In this document: positions 39,763 to 54,100 of the stretch, piece after piece
Layout of the letters: each line of letters starts with the position of its first letter
Numbering within the stretch: position 1 is the first letter of the stretch
Source: Opisthorchis felineus
Taxonomy: Eukaryota; Platyhelminthes; Trematoda; Opisthorchiida; Opisthorchiidae
Assembly (NCBI GenBank): GCA_004794785.1
Contig: SJOL01006408.1
Span: 278,145-342,144 of the forward strand
Direction of reading: 5' to 3'
Length of the DNA: 64,000 nucleotides
Program-made: the position numbers and the translations under genes
The notes under the pieces: generated by a model
The model's input: only the letters and a program-made list of their open reading frames with translations
Database searches by the model: none
What the model was told of the DNA's origin: nothing

Positions 39763-42146
39763 GAGGAAGAGAAAGTGTTGGAGGATGGTTCTATCACATA
39801 CCTTTTTGGCGTACACAGGCTGCAGCTAGCTCACGCTTGCTGTGCATTGATAAGATTTTTGACTTAAAAATGCAAGTAAGTAATCTTCCCAGTAAAGATA
39901 GACTCCACGTTTACCTATTTTCTTCCGTTTCTCGGCCACTTACATTTAGTTTGTTGGTAGAGTTTACCCTTTTGGAAGTGAGGCTAAACCCGTCCAAATG
40001 TTCACACAGAAGAACATTTTCTTGTAGCCACGCGAGCGATTAATTTGAAAATTGTAGGCTACCACTGAAGCTTTACTGTTATTTATCTCGGGTTTTGTTC
40101 TAAGCACCACCCGACTTTTGTTCGAGGATGCACTTCTAATCTATGCACAACCAAGGGCATCCTACACGGCAACAGGAAATATCCAACATCAGCATGGCCG
40201 CTGGATTCAAAAAGCGGTCTCCAAATACATTGGAGCTGATGCATGGTCCCGCTGTTGTTGGTTTGGAATCAAGGTTTAGCCAGCTCCTCTAGAGGGATAA
40301 TCAACGGATCGTCCATTCTGTTACACTGCCTGATACCTGCTTTCGACCTCTCACTCTGGTAAAAATCTCCCTGCTACAAGACGACTTTCTCAGCAGGAGC
40401 TACATGATAGCAGATCACATGGGAGCACTCCAGTAAGGTCAATAGAGAACGTTATTTGTATCCAAAAACATGCTCCCCCAGATCATACTGAACAGTTAGG
40501 AGTCACACTATATTTGGAGTACAGCGAGGTGAAGATGGTGGTGAAGATAATCCTTTAAGATAATGGGAAACCATTTTGAGTACTACGTGTGACACGCGCT
40601 GAGGGCGATCGGTTCAAAATACCCAACCCTCCCTAATACATCCAGCCCTCTATATCAGCAAGTCTTGAAACTCATAATGAATTTATACTGTATAAATATA
40701 CACATATGTGAGGTTTCACCCCAATGATATTCACTCACTCTTTTTTGCTTACTTATTCACGGTGAGGTAGTCATGTGCTATTAGATCATGCTGTTTCTGC
40801 ATGGTCGGTCCGGAAGTTGGCTTGTTCAGATGCTCGGATTCTGGGAAACACATTTAAACCACGTTAGCTGGAAACGAAAGCCTATCTGATCGAATCTTCT
40901 TTCTGTGACAGTAGCTTACAGAGGCCTCGAATAGGTGGCACAGATTTCCTGTCCACGTTGGAGGACGTGAATAAGTAGCTGTTGTGGGCTACTGTAATTA
41001 TATTCTTCTTACCGAAAGAGTGCTGAAAGCTTGTCAGTTGCAGTTGGGGACCAAAATATCTGAGTTGTATTTAGCACGAAAGAGAAAAAACGTGAAGATA
41101 ATAAGTCTTTTTTTGCTGAAATCTCGAGTGAGCAATCTCTTCCGGAGGCTCTCCACGGCAGAAATCGATGGAAATCTTGCATGGAACATAGCAACAACGT
41201 GCTTATTGGGCTACTCTGACCTGGCCAATACCTGCAGGAATAATTTTCCACACAGGGTCTTCATCCATGGATTCGACCTTATTTCGTTTCCCAGATGATT
41301 GTTCCAACCTCTTTCCGTGAGTATATCCCACACAAAGTCTAGTGCAGCAATGAGTTTCGCTATTTATCGTGATGATTTTAGCAACTTATTGGATTTAGTC
41401 TTTCAAGCTAAAGCATGAATAGAGGATCAGTCTACTCGATTCGTTTCGTGAATCGGAATTGGGAGGATGTCTAGGCTCTGAACAGAGTGTGTCAGTCAAA
41501 GTAGTGTCTGACAACCAACAACATTTGTCGTCAGTTCAGTGAATGTGGTTGTTTTTGCCCATAGTTTTCTGTCATTGGCTTGGAGAACCGTCCTGTTGGG
41601 AATCATTGGCGGAGGCAAAAAATTGTTCAGTGTTGTTGTCTTTCGGTGGGGCGCTGAAACCAGCTTGCAGTCAGAATTAAGTATCATCTTCTTATCGGTG
41701 GAGGAGTTTGCAGGTAGTCCATTTCCATTAATGGGTATTTCCTACTGATTTCTGCCTTTCCTGTGAGTGGATGAAGTTGCCACATTATTTGGTCACGAAC
41801 CGATATCAGTGACACACCTTCAGTCGTTTTCCATCCAACTTGTCTAGATGAGTGTTTGTAGATATAGGCAGCTTGGGTATTTGTGATAAGCTTGCTTTAA
41901 TCCCGTTTTCACCAACGATGTCTTCCTCATTTCAGTAAAAGATCTTTATTCCAAAAAAATGACGTGTTTCGTCGATTGTGCAATATGGGTGCTGTATGTT
42001 GACAACAACGGCAACGAAAATTAAACGTGCACCCATTAAACCGCTATACATATAGTTTCAGCATTAAAACAAACCAATACCAAATGCGCTGAAAGACCGC
42101 AAATGAAACGGATTATACCGTGTTTGCAAAAAACTTGATTAACAAG

Positions 42147-42189
42147 ATGGCCAGTTCTCTCAAAGAAGGGAATCTTAAGCTTTGGGTTG
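42147..42189 (+). CDS. Gene B exon 1 (start, PH strand 1)
   Basis: This 43-nt exon gives 14 codons plus one base (phase 1). It encodes [14 protein letters not shown], the start of the PH domain (K-E-G-x-L-x-L-W). The donor is TTG|gtaagtac. The equivalent exon in gene A has the same phase and the same KEG..L.LW pattern. Confidence 0.8.
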
Positions 42190-45100
42190 GTAAGTACATT
42201 CGGTTTTAAACTACTAGGTCTAAAACAGAAAAGAAAAATCGATGGAAAGACGTCTACTGCAAACTGCAGTCTTCCGGATGGTTTCACTGGTACGAAATGG
42301 CCGCTTCAAAACATCCTATTCATGGAGTCGACCTGCGGGTAAGCACTGAGGCTCATATCACATAGTGATGCATCCACCCAGGTTGTTCGAGCATTCTTCG
42401 TCTATGGCTCATTGTTGAATCGATTACCGCGGCTCCCCACTGGACTGCAGACTGAAGCATTTCAGAGAGTATTTGCCGTCCCTCACGAACCACATGTTCA
42501 AACGAAAATTAGTTTCTTTCTCTGTCAAGATGATGCGGAAATGAGGTAAGGTTTTGGTTGAAAGCATGACCAAGTAAACTGACGCAAAATCAGACCAGAC
42601 ATTCTTTAGTGTGAATTCGCTAACTACCCATCTTCTCTAAGGCTAACTGTAAAACTATTATCGTGTGACTGGATTTGCTTGCCGCGTCGCATCCCTAACT
42701 AACTACATGAATGAGATCAAAAGGGATCTGACGGGTGAATACTAGACAAGAAAGACTCCGTAAAGTAGTCAATTTTACACAGAAATCGATAAATGGGTAA
42801 ACGTATGCAGCAGTTTATTGCTCCTAGACGCCTCTGACAGAGGGATGTCTTCAATCTAGAAACAGGTTTAGCCAGTAGCATGGAAGACCTTGTGGAAGTT
42901 TCATCCCTGGCCTGGAAGCTACTAGAAGGTGATCAGCAAACGGCCAAATTATCCGTAGTAGTGAATTTCTCTGGGAAAGAAAGACTGCTTTATATTTTTG
43001 AGCAAAGAGCTCCATCGGTATTCATTTCATCATATGAAAGATGGTTGCAGGGCGAAGTCATGAGAAATAATTCCAGGTTTAACACCTTTTATATGGTCTA
43101 GCCAACATGGAAACTTGTGTGCCTGCAGTTCTGTACAACAAACAAAGGCTACACCGACGGACTCGAGCTAACTCTGTTCTGTACTGACTTTACGGTCTCG
43201 GGCACCACAAGCTGATTTGCTATTACGTACTCCGAGTGCTTTAATTTATTTGGCCATCATCATCCTGTCTCGAATCTCAGATGTTCAAGCACTGCGGTTC
43301 GTAGCAAATCAGACGTCTGCCTAATGTTGGTTCCGCTGATGTCGGTCTCAGAGACTCTGCAGACTCTGGCAGGTGACAACGGATTAACCGTACTGATCAA
43401 GGGATGTGGGTGACCATCTCGACAAATACACTAATCTTGACGAGGTTTTGGAGGGAAGTCTTCTCCAATTACCTCAGCACCAGGGTTGAGGAAGAGGTGT
43501 CCATAATTAGCTTAGGTTGTTGGATCAGCCATTTGGGTCATGTGATGCCGACAAATGTGAGCCAGCTTAGTGAGTTGAAACTCAATTCCGAGCTGTACTG
43601 AGTATGATGCTTCTGACTCCCTTCGTGGGAAGGATATCATTGAATCCCTTCTTTGGAAGACGTCCGTTGTGTGACGATGGAAACAACAGAGGGAAGCTAT
43701 CCACTGAAAATGGAAGAAAATGCGAAAGATCAGGAAAGCATCAAAATAGAAAACAGTAGAATATTTCGACGTTCTAAAAACGTGTGTCTGAGCCATTCTG
43801 TAGAAAACATCAGGTCCTCAAATGTTTGGTACAAAATACGAAATTCATTTGGCCAAAAAGAATGTAAGAAATAAAGAAATGTAAGAAGCTTCGCTTGGTT
43901 ACTTCAGTAGCGATGCTTTTGTTACTGTGTTTTTTTACCAGCTTCTAGGTGCAGTAGCTCGGCACGTCAGTGTGTCATTGTTTGGTTCCTTCCGACTATT
44001 TCCTGTAGAGGCGCGATACCCCTTAGTTGCAGTCAGTCATGGTCCTCCTTTGAGAGTACGTACACGGCCTTTCAGGTCACATATTGGCGTGTTATTCTGC
44101 CTACTGACCAAGCAGCTTCAAATTTAAATTTGTTCACTGAATTCAGGAGGTCATCGGAAACAAGCCTGGACACAAATGGAATTGACGATGCGGAATTACA
44201 CTGTTCAAGTCAGGAAGCTGAAGAAATGTTATGTAGTAGCGAAGTAACTCTAACCCAACTGAAGAATAAGACAGATGGTTGTTAGTCTTTTCGCCATTTG
44301 GTAACTGGATTACAAGCGTATCGTCCCCGAGTGGAGGTGATGCCATCAGTGCGGCGTTTGGTGGGTAATTCCCCTTCTTATGCTCCCGCTTGAGTAGTCT
44401 TCAAATAGTAACTGCATGAATGGTTGGCCGCAAGTTGGTTTCCACGTAAGTTGATCGGTCAACTTTGGAACCTGAGTTACCCTTTTTCCACACTTATTTG
44501 CCTCTGACTGGTTCGTCCAATGCTTTCGTTTTAGCAGTTCTCTTCCTCCTTTCTTTGTGGCCTGGTTTTCCCCCAATTTAGTGGTTGATCGGATAAACTT
44601 CTACTCTGAGTAATCTCTTCTCCTCGATCCGATCAGTCGGGATAGCAAACGGACCAATCGGATCGAGCAGATAAAACTGCTCAAGATAGAAGGTTATTCA
44701 ATCAGCCAATAGAATAGAAGAGAACCAGGGCCAATCACAAGGGAGATGAAGAACTGTCAAAATAAAAGCATCCAACAAGTCAGTCAGATGCAAAGAAATG
44801 AGAAAAATCGCAACTCGGCTTTACAACCTGGTCAATCAACTTACGTGAAGGCCACCCCGCCATCATTCAATCACGCGGGAGTTTGCAGATACTGTATAGT
44901 AACTACATAAGCGCAAGCAGAAGAGGAGGTACCTACCCAACCATGCACTGACGATATCTAGTAAACTGGCAATGAAACTTTTACAACCCAGTTGCTAAGC
45001 TCGGCAAGCTGACCAACAACCAATGACTGCCCCGAGCAACTCGTATTCGTCAACATCGCTAATAAGAAAGTTGATTCGAAAAGAATGAGGTTGAAATAAG

Positions 45101-48100
45101 ACCTTTTCACGGGGTTGATATTGCCCTTTTGAGATGGCTCGTGAAAGACTGTTGAGGATGATCGAGGTCGAACATGACAGGGTGATGGGTGGCAACAGAG
45201 GCGTTTGAGTTGTCATACACACACCATCCGGGTAAACTTCATCTCAATAACATTCTTGATAAGATCCACTTGCACCTTCGGTTACCGCAAGGAGCAAGGG
45301 GTAGTAGTTACGCGACCTGTCCTCAAAGTGGAAGCATAGGTTTTCGGCGAGAAAGGAATGCCGGTTGATGGTAAACATTGTGGCATACGCATCTATGCAA
45401 CCCCTCAAAGTCAATCTTAAATCGTTGGGTAAACCTGATATCAAGACTTGTATACTCAGGGTAGACCATGGCCAAGCGTTTATAGTTGCAGTGCCAAATT
45501 AGAAATGGTCAGCAGCAACTGAGCAAGGTAAAGTCGAGCTATCTAGTGGTCAGGTAGTGCCACCAGAATTGACACATTCAAAAAGTTTTATCTGATTCTT
45601 CTTTTGCTCAGCATGTGTAGTATAGTATAATATAGTAGTAGTAGTATAATAATATAGTACAGCATAGCATAGTATAGTGTAGTATAGTACAGCATAGACT
45701 GAGTTTGATACAACAGCCACCCAGCGAAAACTTTGATGTAACATACTGCAACCAGTGAAAAGCAGCGTAAATGAAGTTTCGAGGTCAAGCGTGATTGATG
45801 TCCCATAGCAAATGATCTATTCAGATTGCGCTAACAGATAGCTTGCTTGCGTCCGGTGGGAATGAGACGCAGTGTGGATGTGTGAACAAGAGAAAAATGT
45901 GGTTTTCGAAGTGGGGCAAATGAGCAGAAGGAGTAATGCAGTCAAAATTCAGCCAGGCAAAATATCCAACCCACATTTTTTTGTGCACCAAGTAATTAAC
46001 ACTCATCTGACACCAGCAATGCCAAAATTTGCGATTCCACTTTTACGGTGTTTTATTTACAGCGCTTGGATGAGCGGCATATTTTTTCTGGTGAGTTTTG
46101 CCATTCATCATCTGTAAATACCCAGGTGATGTTTTGCAATTCACTATTACAGAAAATGCGAGCATGAAGTATTATGGTGTACTGACAAGAAACATGTGAA
46201 ATTTAACTACTGGTAGACGTATAAGCATCCATCAACATTCTATGAGTTTTGACGTAACGACGGTTGGTTTTTTAGAAATGTACTTCCCAATTTGCTTGAC
46301 CCTTTGCACTTTGCAGGGAAGTTCTCTCCAAAATAATGTGCTCGCTACATGTTGACGGGATGCAGTTAGTGTGCCAACAAGGTGCCCCCTAAGGTTATCC
46401 GAAATATGCATGAGTGGCTGGCACGTAATGCGCACTCGCCGATCAGCAATGTTCATATCACCGGAAGACTGCACATAGTTTCTAAGCCACAATCACAGTA
46501 AAAACGAAGGTGGTGAGCGAAGTTTGTTTTCTATGGTTGGTCAACCTGGTTAACACCTGAGTGATACTAGTAGGGAATCACGTGCATGATCAGGGCAAAC
46601 CTATTATTGCGAAAGAAGGGGTACTTAGATCACTGTCACTAAGTCAGTCTAATTACGTTATAATCAAACTGGGTCACGGGACGAGATCTCATTGGGCAGG
46701 GACAAGAAAATGGAATAAACCTCCCCCAGTCAGGTTGTCTGGGTTCAGCAAGTAGGCTGTTATGAGTACGTTGATGGCCTAAAAGGTTGTTGCCACTCAG
46801 CTGTGTGGACGGCATGTCTGACAAATCCACGCAGTCGTAGATGCCCTGGTAAGTTGACTACATTCCAAATGGCATGCCTGATTTAGAAATCTTACACTTA
46901 TACGTATATGTATATATATATAATTACATGGCTATGCTATATCTATGAATAGCCCACTGGTAAGGTAGTAAGTTTTCTCTTCCGAAGGTCACATTTTCGC
47001 ACTATTTTCCAGTGAAAGAGGGTGCATTTCCGCCACAGCCATGGATAAGGTGGTCGACCCCAGGCGATGAGTACAGGTAGCACCTTCGTAATTGATAAGT
47101 TTCTCATTTACACTGCGAAGTTATTCTGCCAGAAGAGATTCACAAGGTAAAGAGCACATTCATTTTGTTCTAAGACGGCCTAAATTTTTAAACATTCGCA
47201 TAGGTCCCTGAACTTGACATACGCACAGTGATAGAATCAGCCTACGGGAGGTACCTCTGGAGAGAAACAGTCATTCCCCTCACCTACTGCCATCATGAGA
47301 TTCTCCCAAAGAGGAATCAACTCTCAAGATGCGTCTTGTAAAGGTGACCATTCTGCGAGCTGACTTCACGCTTGATCGTGACTGGCAGGGGATGTTGTCG
47401 TGGGCTCACTAGAGGAGTGACCTTTCCTCACACGAGTCTCCTTTGGGGGCTAGTGCATCACTCTCTCCATTGGATGCCCGATTGTGAGGAGTGAAATTCT
47501 GTAGCTTCTTCCTCACCCATTCACATGCACAATACGTACAAAGAGGTAAATTCAGTTTAAAGGGACCAGTTTCTAAGAACAGCTGTCCCCTAGACGGAGC
47601 AACTTTTAGTTTTCAGTGGTCTTTCCACAACCCTTGTCTCAGAACAATTGCAGGCGTGGGTTGGTGTAAGCGAACTTGTTATGGGGCAATTAGAAAGCGA
47701 GTGTTCGCTTGTGCAACGGGAACTTCCATTGAAGAATGTGTCCAGCAGCAGATGCTCTTTTGGTTAGGCCATGTATGACGCATGCCGAACCATCGTTTGC
47801 CGAAGAGAGTACTGTTTTTCGTGCCCAATTCAGAGTGGCGGGAGCAGAGAGGTGACCAACCATTGATCTGGCAGAGGGGTATGGAACAGATTACGAAAAG
47901 TCTGGGAGCTGTCAGTGCGACTCGCGTTCCAGGATGGGAACCGCGCGATCCACCCTGAGCGTGGTTGGAGACGGTGTTAGATGGCTGCTAATCGATGTCA
48001 GTGACGTTCTTGTGGTCAGTTTCTACCCATATTGCCTGAGTGAGTGTCTGGAGGTGTAGGCATCTCGGAACGATTGTGGTAGGCTAGCAATAAGTTTCTT

Positions 48101-51100
48101 CTCTGTCTGCTTTTATTCTTTTATTCACAGTAAGGCTTTCAAATGAATCAAGGTTGTACGGCAGCGAAGTATCAGTGTTAAACTCCGATGTCATGCTGTC
48201 GATGATAATAATGATGAATCCTAATGAGCCATCCTAGAGACATTGTTTACAGTTCATTATTCAGATAAATAGCTTTCCTGTGAGTTCTTTCACAGACGTC
48301 TGTCAAAACGCTTTAAAATTTGGAACTTGCCTTCATTCTAACAGTTCAACGAACCCACTCCAATTCCTTCTCCGTCTGAAGGTGTAATGCCGGGAGGTAA
48401 GTATCTGTCGCATAGGTCATTTAAAGTGATAACACCAGTCAGGTTTTTAATGCTCATCTCTCTTTAGTTTCAACATGAAGCTATCAACAATGAAACAACT
48501 GCTTCCACCTTCTATGGGTTTCCGCCCACTAAATACGCAGGTTTATAAGCTATAAACCTGAAATGAGCAATGGTTTAATCACGCTGTGTTCGTGGAGCAG
48601 TCACAAATCTAGACCCACTACTCCTCAATGAGTTGTACGCCCTGCGGGGATAAAGATCGCGAACTACTGACCGGCAGTTGCAGATTTTTATATTACCGTA
48701 TTTTACTTTATATGATAACTGGTGACTGAAGTTCGATTAACCTTAGGAATTTCGATAAAAGATTTGGTTCTCAAGTCCAGATGAATGTACCAGCGCGTTT
48801 GGGCTATAAAATAATCGCCCATTAGGCTGTCCAACACAAAAATGTTTTTAGTAAGCGTGTCGTTAAATGGTCAGGTGGTGGTCATTGAAATTCGGCATCG
48901 TGTGGAAATATTGGGTGGCTCGGGTGGCCGCTGACCTGTTCGTCGATCTCGACAATTAGCTTGCAATCGGGCAGAAATCATCAATGAGCAGTTGAGTGGG
49001 AACTTTCTTTAAGGGGATTGCGTCTATAACATTTACAGAGCTTACCTAAAACCAATTCATTTGACTTACTAATTGGTATGAAACTTTCATGCAACCTTAT
49101 TAGTCCGTTTGTAATTTGTGTTGGGTTGTGGTCTGTATTGACCTCACTTATAGTTTTTTGAATACTTTTTTGAGCGTCTTGGTCCTTGCCCTGATCGTTC
49201 CCCCATTCGTGTTGCATTGTGGTCTGTCTTCCTTGAAGTTGATTGGTCGGTACGTCGGCTTCTACTTTCATTAGGTTTTCCTTTGGTCTTATTGACCCGT
49301 TTTCAACTAATGTTTCTTTCTGTTCTTCTTTCATTCCATTGGCCCGTTGTACTTCCGTGTTTTATGTAGTTTTCGTTCACGTGCTGGGGAATCCCTTAAG
49401 TTTGATGGTTTAATTAGATTTCTTCTTTTGTGGCGACATTCTGCGTCCTGCACGCCACTTGGCTCTTCAGATGCATATTCCAGTTAGATAAATAAGTCCT
49501 TTAGAGCTGGACTCGCCTGCCTTTCCTATATATTTCTCCTCCAGTTTCTTGTGCAGTTCTGCTTTCTTCATTCGTGGTGTTGTTTGGCACTTGGCAGCAT
49601 TCTTGCTGGTGGCATTTACAGTGGAGTGCGGTGGCGTTTGTGAATTCACGCTCTTTCTTTGTTCTTGCTTGGGCCATTATATGAGTGTTTCTCCAATCGA
49701 ATTTGTATCCTTCCGGATCCCCGTGCACGGGAATGAGTAAAATTGGTCATGTCTGTAGGTTGCGAGTTTGTGATCATGAAGTCCGCTGAAGAGCTTGTTT
49801 CCTGCTTGTCCCACGTAGTTTGTCTCATTTGCTGCATGATTTTGGTGTATGAGGTTGGTCCTCACCAGTGTATCCAGAATACTTTTTGGTTTTGCTAGTG
49901 ATCTCCACAAGGTTTTCGCAAGTTCTTAAGGCACCGTTGTGTTATGCTGCCGTAACAAACTTGCTACCATTCAAGAAATTTGATTGATGTGAGGAAGTGT
50001 GACTTGTTTGCCTTCTCTTCGTGCAGATTAGTTGGCCGAGTTGGGTTCCTGAGGATTCGCCAGACGAAATTTCCAAGATCTGCGCCTCTTTAAAGAAATT
50101 CGTACGTGTTCCCTCTCTTTTACTTCGGCATGTATGCGCCGCTCTTCTGTAGATTTTGGTGTGTAACTGTCCATTTGGCAATCTCGTGATAAAAACATCC
50201 AAGAATAGCAGTTAATAATCGTTCCCCTCCCCAACTATGAGGGAATGCCGTCGAAAGCTGTGTTTACTAGCCGGAACGTTTACTATAGTGCAATTCTTCG
50301 GATGACAAGACTATCGTCTGCGTGGAGGATCTATATTTTAGGATTTATATACGGTTGTACAGTCCGCTCCAGTTTTTGCGTTGCGAATTTTGCGATAAAT
50401 CCAAGAATTGGAAAGCTCATTAATTTTTCTCAAAGCTGCCCATAGTATGCTTCAATGGATTCAAAATGGGCGGTCAGTCTTGATTTAACCATTTGGCTGA
50501 GGCCTTCTCTTTTTAAGAGGGCATTTGGAAAGTCGTGGCTATTCAACAGTCCAGCGATGGTTTTCTTGGCGGAATCGAGGTTCACAAACGGGAGCGGTGG
50601 GCTCGTACGGTATGAAACCATCCCTTTTAGTGTTTAAGTCCTTCGGTTTTTCAGGAAAATCTACCAACAAACAATGAAGTCGACCTGATTTATCAACCAC
50701 TAAAGGTAGAAGGCAATGTGGAGTCAAAATATCTCTCATCTAGATTCATACTCACTTCAATCTACACAAACACAATAATGGGGTAGACGTTATTCGTTGA
50801 TCAGCAAACTTGGGTGAGATTTGGAGAGTAATTTGTACTTAACACCCCACTTTAGTCCCCTCAGCTCCAAATTATGACCATGCAGTCCAAAATCCGGGTT
50901 ATCCTCCACCTCCATACCAGCCGTCATCGCCTCCGCATCCATACCAGCCATCATCACCTCCACCCCCATACCAGTCTGCACCCAGCTATGTGCCTCATAA
51001 CATGCTAGCTGGTCCACAAACTCCGAACCCGATGCCTTACACGATGGCTCAGTCCGCTCAGGTGCCTTATCAGGTACAACATTACGCAACAACCTTCGGC

Positions 51101-54100
51101 CCTTACCCGATGCAATATCCTTCGCCGACAACTGCAGTGATGGCTCCAATGCCTTTTGTTGGGCAACAACCAATGTATATCTACCCATCTCCCTTAATTC
51201 AGGCGAGACAGGAATCAAGTCGACCGGAGCCACAAGAACGCATTGTAATGGTCCCATCGCAGCCGGCTGACAGAGGAGGTGGACTACTTGGAAGTGCAGC
51301 CATCGGTGAGTGCTTGTTCCGTCCAGACTTTATGCCAGGAAGCAGGGAACCAATAAGTTCTTGAGCCCTGATATGCAACCGACTCACAATGCAATGCGTG
51401 AAACCAAAATGGAGAAGGCTGTTAGTTGGGGATACTTTCGTTGCTGTTGTGGGTAAGAAAAGCAAACTCAACCACGGTGTGTGAATAAGTTTTTTTTTTA
51501 AATCTGGCCCTACGAGAGGATTTGTGAAATCTTTGATAAAAAATCTGAAATTGCCATAAGCAAAACCAAAAAGGTAAAACTCTCATCTGTATATGACTGG
51601 TTTGATGACTAGCGAAACACACTCATTTGCATACCGATCTGGCCTTCACGGGAGACTCAAATGAATCCCAGTTGAATCTCTCGTTTATGATGTTCTTCAA
51701 CTGAATGTGCTGCACCAGGGCGTCTCATGTTTCAGTTGGTGTGATGTGCCAGTATCACAATGCATAGTACGGACGTAACACATTACTCATAAGGTTGCTT
51801 AAAACTCCTCGACTGTTTTCATGCTTACGAGAGGAATAATCTCTACGTTCATCGAATGTGTGGTCCACACAATGGGCAAGTGCAAATGTTTAAAGTTTCT
51901 TTCCCCAGTCCATCGGCAGGGAACTGTCTTTGTTCAGACATGTGTTTTCCATACTGCGCTATTTCCTCACGAAAATCCCAGCGACCGGAAAGCTTTCTAG
52001 CTGACGAACCAGATTCATCTTTCCATGTATTATTTCGTCTGTATGCCCAGTAGATTCGCTCTGCCACGCGCGATATCAAAAACTGCGGTATTTGTTATAA
52101 CTTTTCGACAGGACCGAGCTCGGTTACACAAGTATATCATGCACCGGCAGTAATATGCCAGAGGAAGAAACAACCTTCAGAAGCCTGATTCAATTTTTTT
52201 TAGTCTATCATTGAGGCCGTAAAATGTCAGCAAGATGTAACGAGCTTTATTCAGAAATTCAGTACAAGGGGTTATTTAATAGCACAGAAAGTTTTTTATT
52301 CAAGGCAAACTCTAGAAAATGGTGTCGAAGAGAAGGAGATTTTGAAAATTTTGATTGTGGATCAAGTGCCCATAATGCAAATGCGTGACAGGGTCCGTGG
52401 GCGGATCTCGACAACGCGACCTCTGCCTACTAAATTCAAGTACACAAGTGTGACACCGGACAACGTCCACGTTGGCTCATTTGGTAGAAAATTTGCCCTA
52501 TATGCCTAAAGGCTACAAATATGAGTCCTGCCAAAGGTCTCCAGAGAATTGATATTAACAGTGAGACTTTGGTTTCTTCCCTGTATTTCTGTCAGAAGGT
52601 GAGAATATCTCCTTACAACCCTAAAAACAATAAGGACAGTTTGGTAAAATCTTTGAAAATTGCTCCAAGACCGTTCTTTGGAAATCGGGAATAAAGAATG
52701 GTGGCTTCTTCGACTACTCCGCTTAAGTTCACCAGTCCCTACTCACGGGCATGCAGCTCAAAAGAAAGCTGTTGCATCGAATATGGAATCATGATTAAAG
52801 GGGCCAGGCTAACATCACACTAATACAACCTCCCAGATGTGGCACTCTTTCGGTGGAAAGCTACCGTGCAACTAGAAGAAGCACAAGGGCTGAAATAGTG
52901 CAATAGCCGAGACAGGGTCGATAAAAATGCCAGGGTTCGGTTCGAACCACGGAGCGTACGGCCAGTAATTTCGCTCCTTAACCGTTTGGCTACGATTTGC
53001 TACAAATTAAACGCACACAGGATAAGTGGAATACTTTCGTTGTATGGCCGTTTTTGCGTAAACAGCTAACTCGGACCATTTGAGATGGGACAACTAGGCT
53101 AGGGGGAGTAGGTGAGTTATGACTGGTTAGGGGAAACTTAGGCGAACATGTACCTTCAGTAATTTATATTCGAATCGCATCACAGCTAGGGTTAAACTTA
53201 GAGGGGGTTAATCAATAAAAGTAAGGCTGGCATAAGGGCAGGGAAATATGCGTGTTAGTTTATGTGGTGGGTATAGCCTGATTCGTGCTGTCGTCACACA
53301 AGTGAGCAACAATAGCCTCCGTGAGTATCTGACCGCTCTAGACCGGATTTGTGGTCGTTAGTACACGAGCCGAAATGTTGTATCCCGAATAAGGATATCC
53401 TCCACGTCGATTGGGTGAGCTAAAATTGGAGCATGGATTTGGTTCCTACCTCCCAGGGTTACCCACACTGGTCAGTGTACTCTAGTCCGTTAAAACAATT
53501 GTCGAGCCGGATGACTTTTCTAAGTGACAATCCATTCGCAATTGGATTGATACATAGCCATAGATCGGGCCAGCACTGGCAGACGGTTCTTATTTTACAA
53601 ACGTAGGGGAGGTTGAGTTTAGGATAGATATCGAAGTTTACGAAAGTGAAACCTGGGAAAGAATTCTGGTTACTGTGCACTTTATAGAATCACTCCTGTA
53701 AGAGGGAGCTAGCACTAACCATACAGATACTTTAGACCAAACCTATTCGGGTGATGGCTCTCCTGGGCGAACATCATTGTCATTTTGGCGAACAACCACA
53801 TATCAGCCAATTTAAAACCACTCTGCACAAGCTCACCAGCTCTGAGCTATCTATTCTAGATTCCAGTGCCTAGTGTAGGGCTTCGCACTCACGTATCGAG
53901 ATCGGTAGTACTACGCTGCGCAAATGCATTGACTCGCTAAACCATTGAAAAGAAAGTGGAGTTAATTTGAACTCTTCAGTGGAACCGCAGTTTAACGACG
54001 GTCACAAATGACCAATTAACAGTTTAGAGCACCTAAAACCAACGTACCAGATCAGAGTTCTAGGTAAAACAAAATACAAAATGACTTGGAGTATTCACTG

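Larger units (their letters stand above)
33786..42146. other. Intergenic interval upstream of gene B
   Basis: No gene recognised. Holds an imperfect tandem duplication (35996-36174) and an (AAT/GAT) simple repeat (39705-39762). The gene B promoter must lie at its right end, but no element stands out. Confidence 0.4.

Noticed and set aside
42640..42715. A possible fourth exon of gene B right after exon 3 (acceptor ttctctaag, reading …[16 protein letters not shown] then stop)
   Set aside because: It would end the protein inside the PH domain. The 28-nt micro-exon at 46063 restores the expected helix, keeps phase and has an exact counterpart in gene A.
50790..51257. 155-codon minus frame
   Set aside because: Antisense shadow of gene B exon 6, whose Pro-rich codons leave the opposite strand open.
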